A stretch of 64,000 nt of DNA from contig NZ_CP147251.1 of the NCBI RefSeq assembly GCF_017426705.2, positions 496,001 through 560,000 on the forward strand. Reading direction: 5' to 3'. Each line of letters starts with the position of its first letter. The first letter of the stretch is position 1. The DNA comes from Enterococcus sp. DIV2402. Its GTDB lineage: Bacteria > Bacillota > Bacilli > Lactobacillales > Enterococcaceae. The notes below the pieces were generated by a model. The model had not been told where the DNA came from. It saw only the letters and a list, made by a program, of their open reading frames with translations, and did not search any database. Made by a program: the position numbers and the translations under genes. This document shows, one piece after another, positions 61,575 through 64,000 of this stretch.

Positions 61575-62574
61575 TCGTAATATTGCCACTTTCAATAGTG
61601 GCATTAAAAATATTTTTAGCTGTTTCTACACTTGTAAAAGAAGTGTTGGTTTGTTTGCCCTCTAAATGAGGCACGGTTACTTTTCCATATTCTGTCTGTA
61701 AGAAAAATTGTGTGTGTTGGCGTGTTTCTTTAGTTAAACCTAGGGTGATGTCACCATATTCGCTTTTTAGATGGTTCTCACCGGTAAAGGTTAATTGTTC
61801 ACCTTTGATATTTCCACTTTCGGTTTGAAATTTGGTGTTTTTAAAGGCGCTATCAGTCAAAGTGATAGTTCCGAATTCAGTGTGTATGTCACCTTTTTGA
61901 ACAGTTGTTTCTTCAAAAGTTAAGTTTCCCGATTCAGAACGCATAGTCAGTTCTTCAATCTGGGTATTGTTAAAGATAGAATGATCTATTTCGTTAAGCA
62001 CTTGTAAAGAATTAATGTTTGAATCTGACAATGTTAATTTTTGTGAACTAAGAGTTGCCTGTTTGGCTTGTAAGTTACGGATTGTGGCCGAGCCAGCCTC
62101 AATATTCATTGTCACAGTTTCAAGCATTTTTTCTGGAAGATATAAAGTGACTGAGATTTGATCGCTCCGAGCGATATTATCAGGATTAAATAAATGGTTA
62201 AAAAATGAAATATCAATAAAATAGTTGCGCGAATGTGTTTTTTCAAGAATCAATGTATTGTCTTTTTCCTCGTAATTCAAAGGAGAAGCAACATCACGAT
62301 TGGTACTTCTATAGGAAAGATACGCTTGATTGTCAGTGGAAGGTTCAATACTAAAGTTAGCCAGATCTAAATTGACTTCCAAATTTTGGAAGGTGCTCAA
62401 AGGTTCTTTGACTAACTCAATTTTTGTGACAGTTTGTTTTCCTTTTGAACTGAAATCATTCAAATTTGCATATGCGACATACTCTCTGCCTCCTAATGTA
62501 AATCCCAAAGCAATCAAAACAAAACCAATACCGATAAAGGTTAACGCAATTCGTCGATGTAAAAATTGTTTCAT
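61567..62574 (-). CDS. DUF4097 beta-strand repeat membrane protein
   Basis: A 335-residue protein with a short cytoplasmic start, one membrane helix (about 11-28) and an outside region of repeated beta strands from about 140 on (MRSESGNLTFEET, HTEFGTITLTDSAF, QTESGNIKGEQL, KSEYGDITLG, QTEYGKVTVP), a right-handed beta-solenoid pattern. DUF4097 proteins often sit with DUF1700 and PadR genes and are linked to envelope stress; no reaction is known. Its ATG overlaps the DUF1700 stop. Confidence 0.88.
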   Translation of the reverse strand: MKQFLHRRIALTFIGIGFVLIALGFTLGGREYVAYANLNDFSSKGKQTVTKIELVKEPLSTFQNLEVNLDLANFSIEPSTDNQAYLSYRSTNRDVASPLNYEEKDNTLILEKTHSRNYFIDISFFNHLFNPDNIARSDQISVTLYLPEKMLETVTMNIEAGSATIRNLQAKQATLSSQKLTLSDSNINSLQVLNEIDHSIFNNTQIEELTMRSESGNLTFEETTVQKGDIHTEFGTITLTDSAFKNTKFQTESGNIKGEQLTFTGENHLKSEYGDITLGLTKETRQHTQFFLQTEYGKVTVPHLEGKQTNTSFTSVETAKNIFNATIESGNITIK

Positions 62575-63155
62575 GAACGAATCACCTGCTTTCTAGTTAA
62601 ACGAGTAACGGTGCTTAAGCTCCAACGCTTAGTAATTTTCCAAATTGTAGGAATCACGGGTAAGACTAAAAGTCCAATGCCTATCAATAGAGCGCCTAAG
62701 CCAATCAAGGACACACCACCTGAAAATGAAACAGGCAATGCCACCAAACCACGCAAAATTAATTTACCGGCTACTAGGAAATCAGCAACGAGTAGCGAAA
62801 TAAATGCTACTAACAAGCTAAACAAAACGAGGATACCTGAAAACAATAATAAAATAGCGGTCAATGCAAGCGGAATCCCAATAGGTGCCGCAAAAATTGC
62901 TAAAAGAGCTAGCCAGAAGGTCCGCTTCATTGACCAAGTTTTGACTGGCGCGTGAGTTTGTTTTTCTACTAATTGATTGAGTAATTCACTGGCAGCTTGT
63001 TTGGGTGTGCCTAGTTCTTTAATGACAATCTGTTCATTTTCAATTCCGGCTTCATCGAAATATTCAGTGAAATAATCAATGGCATCAACATAATCTTCAT
63101 GTGGAAGTTTTTTTAAGTATTTTTTTAGTTGTTGTAAATAGCTTTCTCGATTCAT
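62571..63155 (-). CDS. DUF1700 (HAAS) domain membrane protein
   Basis: A 194-residue protein: an N-terminal helical HAAS domain (1-75, RESYLQQLKKYLKKLPHEDY and YFTEYFDEAG) and then about four membrane helices (85-180). The middle gene of a PadR-DUF1700-DUF4097 set whose stop and start codons overlap on both sides. Function is not known; HAAS domains often occur with PadR regulators. Confidence 0.88.
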   Translation of the reverse strand: MNRESYLQQLKKYLKKLPHEDYVDAIDYFTEYFDEAGIENEQIVIKELGTPKQAASELLNQLVEKQTHAPVKTWSMKRTFWLALLAIFAAPIGIPLALTAILLLFSGILVLFSLLVAFISLLVADFLVAGKLILRGLVALPVSFSGGVSLIGLGALLIGIGLLVLPVIPTIWKITKRWSLSTVTRLTRKQVIRS

Positions 63156-63469
63156 TCTCGAATGCCTCCTTCAATAATTGCATCTAGACTATCACGGTAA
63201 TTTGACCATTCATGTCTTAGAAACTGTAAGTGTTCTTTGCCAACGGGTGTCAGTGAATAATATTTTCTTTTTCGACCCTGAAAAATTTGGGTATAGGTCG
63301 TTAAGTCTCCATTTTTTTCTAATTTTTTTAAAATTGGATAGAGCGTAGACTCTTTAATATCAGCGACTAATTTAACGGTTTGACTAATTTCATAGCCATA
63401 AGAATCTGTTGTTTCTACAACGGATAAAATGATACATTCAATCAAAACAGATGATACGGGATAATACAT
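63152..63469 (-). CDS. PadR-family transcriptional regulator
   Basis: A 105-residue winged-helix regulator starting MYYPVSSVLIECIILSVVE, with the PadR core SYGYEISQTVK, ESTLYPILKKLEKNGDL and GRKRKYYSLTPVGKEHL. The ATG at 63469 gives the family N-terminus and 10 nt spacing to AAGGA; the GTG at 63478 is too close to the ribosome site. First gene of the envelope operon; likely a repressor of it, acting at the AT-rich palindromes upstream. Confidence 0.9.
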   Translation of the reverse strand: MYYPVSSVLIECIILSVVETTDSYGYEISQTVKLVADIKESTLYPILKKLEKNGDLTTYTQIFQGRKRKYYSLTPVGKEHLQFLRHEWSNYRDSLDAIIEGGIRE

Positions 63470-63499
63470 TTCTTTCACATCCTTGATAGATAAGCCTTT

Positions 63500-63540
63500 T
63501 TATATATATAAATATTTTATATATATAATTTATATATATC
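63500..63540. promoter_or_regulatory. AT-rich palindromic region upstream of the PadR gene
   Basis: Alternating TATATA tracts around AAATATTTT form nested palindromes over about 40 bp, with no G or C between about 63500 and 63539. It covers the expected promoter of the PadR operon and could be the PadR operator. Confidence 0.45.
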
Positions 63541-63588
63541 CTACTATGAAATAATTTAAAAAGCAAATAGAAATTGGGATATTAATTG

Positions 63589-63617
63589 TTGACAGTTGTA
63601 GACGATAGTTGTATAGT
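63589..63617 (+). promoter_or_regulatory. copY promoter with two cop boxes
   Basis: TTGACA (63589-63594), 17-bp spacer, TATAGT (63612-63617). GACAGTTGTA (63591-63600) matches the CopY box KACANNTGTA fully, and GATAGTTGTA (63604-63613) matches with one change, 13 bp further. The boxes cover the -35 and the -10. Confidence 0.85.
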
Positions 63618-63661
63618 GAATACATAAAGATTACATTCGTAAACAAAGGAAGGTATTTGGT

Positions 63662-64000
63662 ATGCAAATTTCAAATGCAGAATGGCAAGTGATGCGTATT
63701 ATCTGGTCGCAAGAACAAACGACTAGTAAAGAAATTACGCAGTTGCTACAAGAAAAATTTCATTGGACGGCTTCCACAGTCAAGACGTTATTGACGCGTT
63801 TGGTGGCAAAAAATATTGTAACGACTAAGAAGACAGGCAATCGTTATTTATATAGTCCATTAATCACGGAAGAAGCAAGTGTGTTAGCAATCAGTCAGGA
63901 CGTTTCTAATAAAGTGTGTACGAAAAAAATCCCTTTAGTTATTATGGATTTGATTCAACAAAATGAATTAACGGCTGAGGACGTAGCAGATTTGATGACA
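63662..64000 (+). CDS. copY: CopY-type copper-responsive repressor (truncated by window end)
   Basis: BlaI/MecI/CopY-family winged-helix repressor; 113 residues visible, the frame is open at the right edge. The DNA-binding part is clear (NAEWQVMRIIWSQEQTTSKEI, WTASTVKTLLTRLVAK, TTKKTGNRYLYSPL). The C-terminal CxCx4CxC metal site of CopY lies beyond the window, so the family member is named from the cop boxes in its promoter. Copper transport genes (copA, copB, copZ) are expected downstream. Confidence 0.85.
   Translation, partial: MQISNAEWQVMRIIWSQEQTTSKEITQLLQEKFHWTASTVKTLLTRLVAKNIVTTKKTGNRYLYSPLITEEASVLAISQDVSNKVCTKKIPLVIMDLIQQNELTAEDVADLMT

Overview
The window is low-GC Firmicutes DNA, most consistent with the chromosome of Enterococcus or a close relative in the Enterococcaceae. 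The evidence is gene content and style: strong AGGAGG ribosome sites, a ctsR-clpC operon without mcsA/mcsB, LytSR-LrgAB, a cydABDC locus near a demethylmenaquinone/NDH-2 set, a CopY-type repressor with cop boxes, and an MFS plus DUF4811 pair. I saw no rRNA, tRNA, transposase, prophage or CRISPR array. The species cannot be fixed from sequence reading alone.

Layout. 0-1.7 kb: a cupin gene and a truncated OppA-type lipoprotein on the minus strand. 1.7-6 kb: a TPP-riboswitch thiamine salvage operon (thiT, tenA, thiW, thiM, thiE, thiD). 6-9.7 kb: an unrecognised 262-aa protein, a class A sortase and a large patatin-like lipase. 9.7-20.2 kb: a housekeeping run (ydbC-like, yicC, gmk, rpoZ, priA, def, fmt, rsmB, PP2C phosphatase, PASTA kinase). 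20.2-23.3 kb: ctsR-clpC. 23.3-26.3 kb: a YdaT-like protein, a luciferase-like oxidoreductase and an Mga-like regulator. 26.6-29.9 kb: an ABC transporter with a two-component system. 30-34 kb: a Fur-controlled siderophore uptake operon with a flavin reductase. 34-41 kb: a TauE/SafE permease, then cytochrome bd oxidase with its CydDC exporter. 41.2-45.4 kb: an operon for a dipeptide epimerase, a transglutaminase-fold protein and a second OppA, probably for peptidoglycan peptides. 45.5-49.3 kb: lytSR-lrgAB.

49.3-52.3 kb is the least explained part and my best candidate for an undescribed system. It holds a LytTR response regulator, an AgrC/ComD-type (HPK10) membrane kinase, a 70-aa Sec-secreted peptide and a 53-aa two-helix membrane protein whose ATG overlaps the peptide stop codon. 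Matching tandem LytTR repeats (GACGTTCAGG plus a second copy 21 bp on) lie before the peptide gene and, in the opposite orientation, beyond the response-regulator gene. There they face a promoter that runs straight into a perfect 16-bp terminator hairpin. It looks like a peptide-sensing autoinduction circuit with a short RNA output, and without the usual AgrB protease or peptide-exporting ABC transporter.

53-56.2 kb: polyprenyl diphosphate synthase, MenA and NDH-2, which with cytochrome bd make a minimal respiratory chain (NADH to demethylmenaquinone to O2). 56.3-58.7 kb: a Cys-type sulfatase and its formylglycine-generating enzyme behind a probable cre site. 58.7-61.5 kb: a MerR regulator divergent from an MFS exporter and its DUF4811 partner. 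61.5-63.5 kb: a PadR / DUF1700 / DUF4097 envelope operon. The right edge cuts a copY-like gene that follows a promoter with two cop boxes.
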